NCBI GenBank assembly: GCA_002366995.1
Contig: DFCM01000082.1
Location: forward strand, 7,769-15,002
DNA from: a bacterium UBP3_UBA3054
Lineage (GTDB): Bacteria > Auribacterota > UBA3054
Direction: 5' to 3'
DNA length: 7,234 nucleotides
The position numbers were made by a program, and so were the translations under genes. Below are positions 7,008 to 7,234 of this stretch, in pieces (the first letter of the stretch is position 1; every line of letters starts with the position of its first letter). Under the pieces are notes generated by a model, which saw only the letters and a program-made list of their open reading frames with translations, made no database searches and was not told the origin of the DNA.

Positions 7008-7234
7008 TCACTGCCTCGTTACGTTGCGGAAGACTTCGTCGAGTCTGCCTTCCTCTACTGAGAACTGCGTGTTGCGCCAGTTGCGGCGTCTGATCTCCTC
7101 CGCTACGGCGGGCGCGATGACGTTTCCGCCGGAAGGAAGGACTCTGACAACGATGGATCCGTTCTCTTCTTTCAAGATCTCGGTATTGGCGACGTTGGCC
7201 AGGCTCATGAAAGCGCTCTTGGCTTCCTCCGCGC
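7008..7234 (-). CDS. ABC transporter ATP-binding protein, C-terminal part (GldA-like)
   Basis: Only the last 74 complete residues are in the window; the frame stays open to base 7234, and the ATG at 7208 is an internal Met preceded in frame by AEEAKSAF. The piece contains the regulatory C-terminal extension typical of ABC-2 ATPases: a beta-alpha-beta unit (SIVVRVLPSGG, then AVAEEIRRRNW) and the end motif GRLDEVFRNVT, which closes many ATPases of this class. Walker A, the ABC signature and Walker B lie outside, so the call rests on this tail and on the adjoining permease. Family length is usually about 300 residues. The final Arg and Gln codons include the GAGG used by the permease, so the two genes overlap functionally. 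Confidence 0.85.
   Translation of the reverse strand, partial: AEEAKSAFMSLANVANTEILKEENGSIVVRVLPSGGNVIAPAVAEEIRRRNWRNTQFSVEEGRLDEVFRNVTRQ
7014..7017 (-). promoter_or_regulatory. Ribosome binding site of the permease gene inside the ATPase coding end
   Basis: GAGG on the minus strand, 7 bases before the ATG at 7006, is encoded by the penultimate codons of the ATPase gene. With a 1-base gap between stop and start, this suggests coupled translation and matched amounts of ATPase and permease. It supports 7006 as the start. Confidence 0.65.

Noticed and set aside
7008..7208. A separate 66-residue protein starting at 7208
   Set aside because: The frame continues to the window edge, and the sequence is the C-terminal tail of an ABC ATPase.

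Overview
The window looks like ordinary chromosomal DNA from a moderately GC-rich bacterium (G/C strongly preferred at third codon positions, by eye). Its genes use Shine-Dalgarno sites of the GAGG/AGAGG type. Taxonomy is uncertain. A small NAD(P)-type malic enzyme, a cytoplasmic family 31 glycosidase and a GldA/GldF/GldG-like ABC operon ending in a DUF4340 gene together suggest an anaerobic or gut-type Gram-negative lineage, such as the PVC group (Lentisphaerae-like), spirochaetes or planctomycetes. That placement is inference; no marker gene is present to settle it.

Left part (plus strand, 1-3120): the 3' portion of a malic enzyme gene is followed after 15 bases by a complete GH31 glycosidase gene with a good ribosome binding site. 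The two are probably co-transcribed. The glycosidase has no signal peptide, so it should act in the cytoplasm on imported or stored glycosides. The malic enzyme feeds pyruvate and reducing power into central metabolism. Nothing in the sequence shows a direct functional link beyond carbon metabolism.

Middle (3121-3270): 150 bases lie between two convergent transcription units. They hold a long imperfect inverted repeat (arms 3149-3181 and 3211-3248), flanking and loop sequences that could make further pairings, and no gene. Both mismatches in the 23-bp outer stem are A.C on the plus strand, which become U.G wobble pairs in a minus-strand RNA. This is the least explained part of the window.

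Right part (minus strand, 7234 down to 3271): a tightly packed four-gene operon, read in the order ABC ATPase (C-terminal piece only), ABC-2 type permease, GldG-like auxiliary protein, DUF4340 protein. Gaps are 1, 10 and 3 bases, and upstream stop codons or last codons overlap the downstream ribosome binding sites, so translation is probably coupled. The four products should form one inner-membrane ABC complex with large periplasmic (extracytoplasmic) domains. The family is widespread, but its substrate outside gliding bacteria is unknown.

No CRISPR array, tRNA, rRNA, insertion sequence or phage gene was seen. No frameshifted or broken gene was seen; only the two edge genes are cut, by the window limits.
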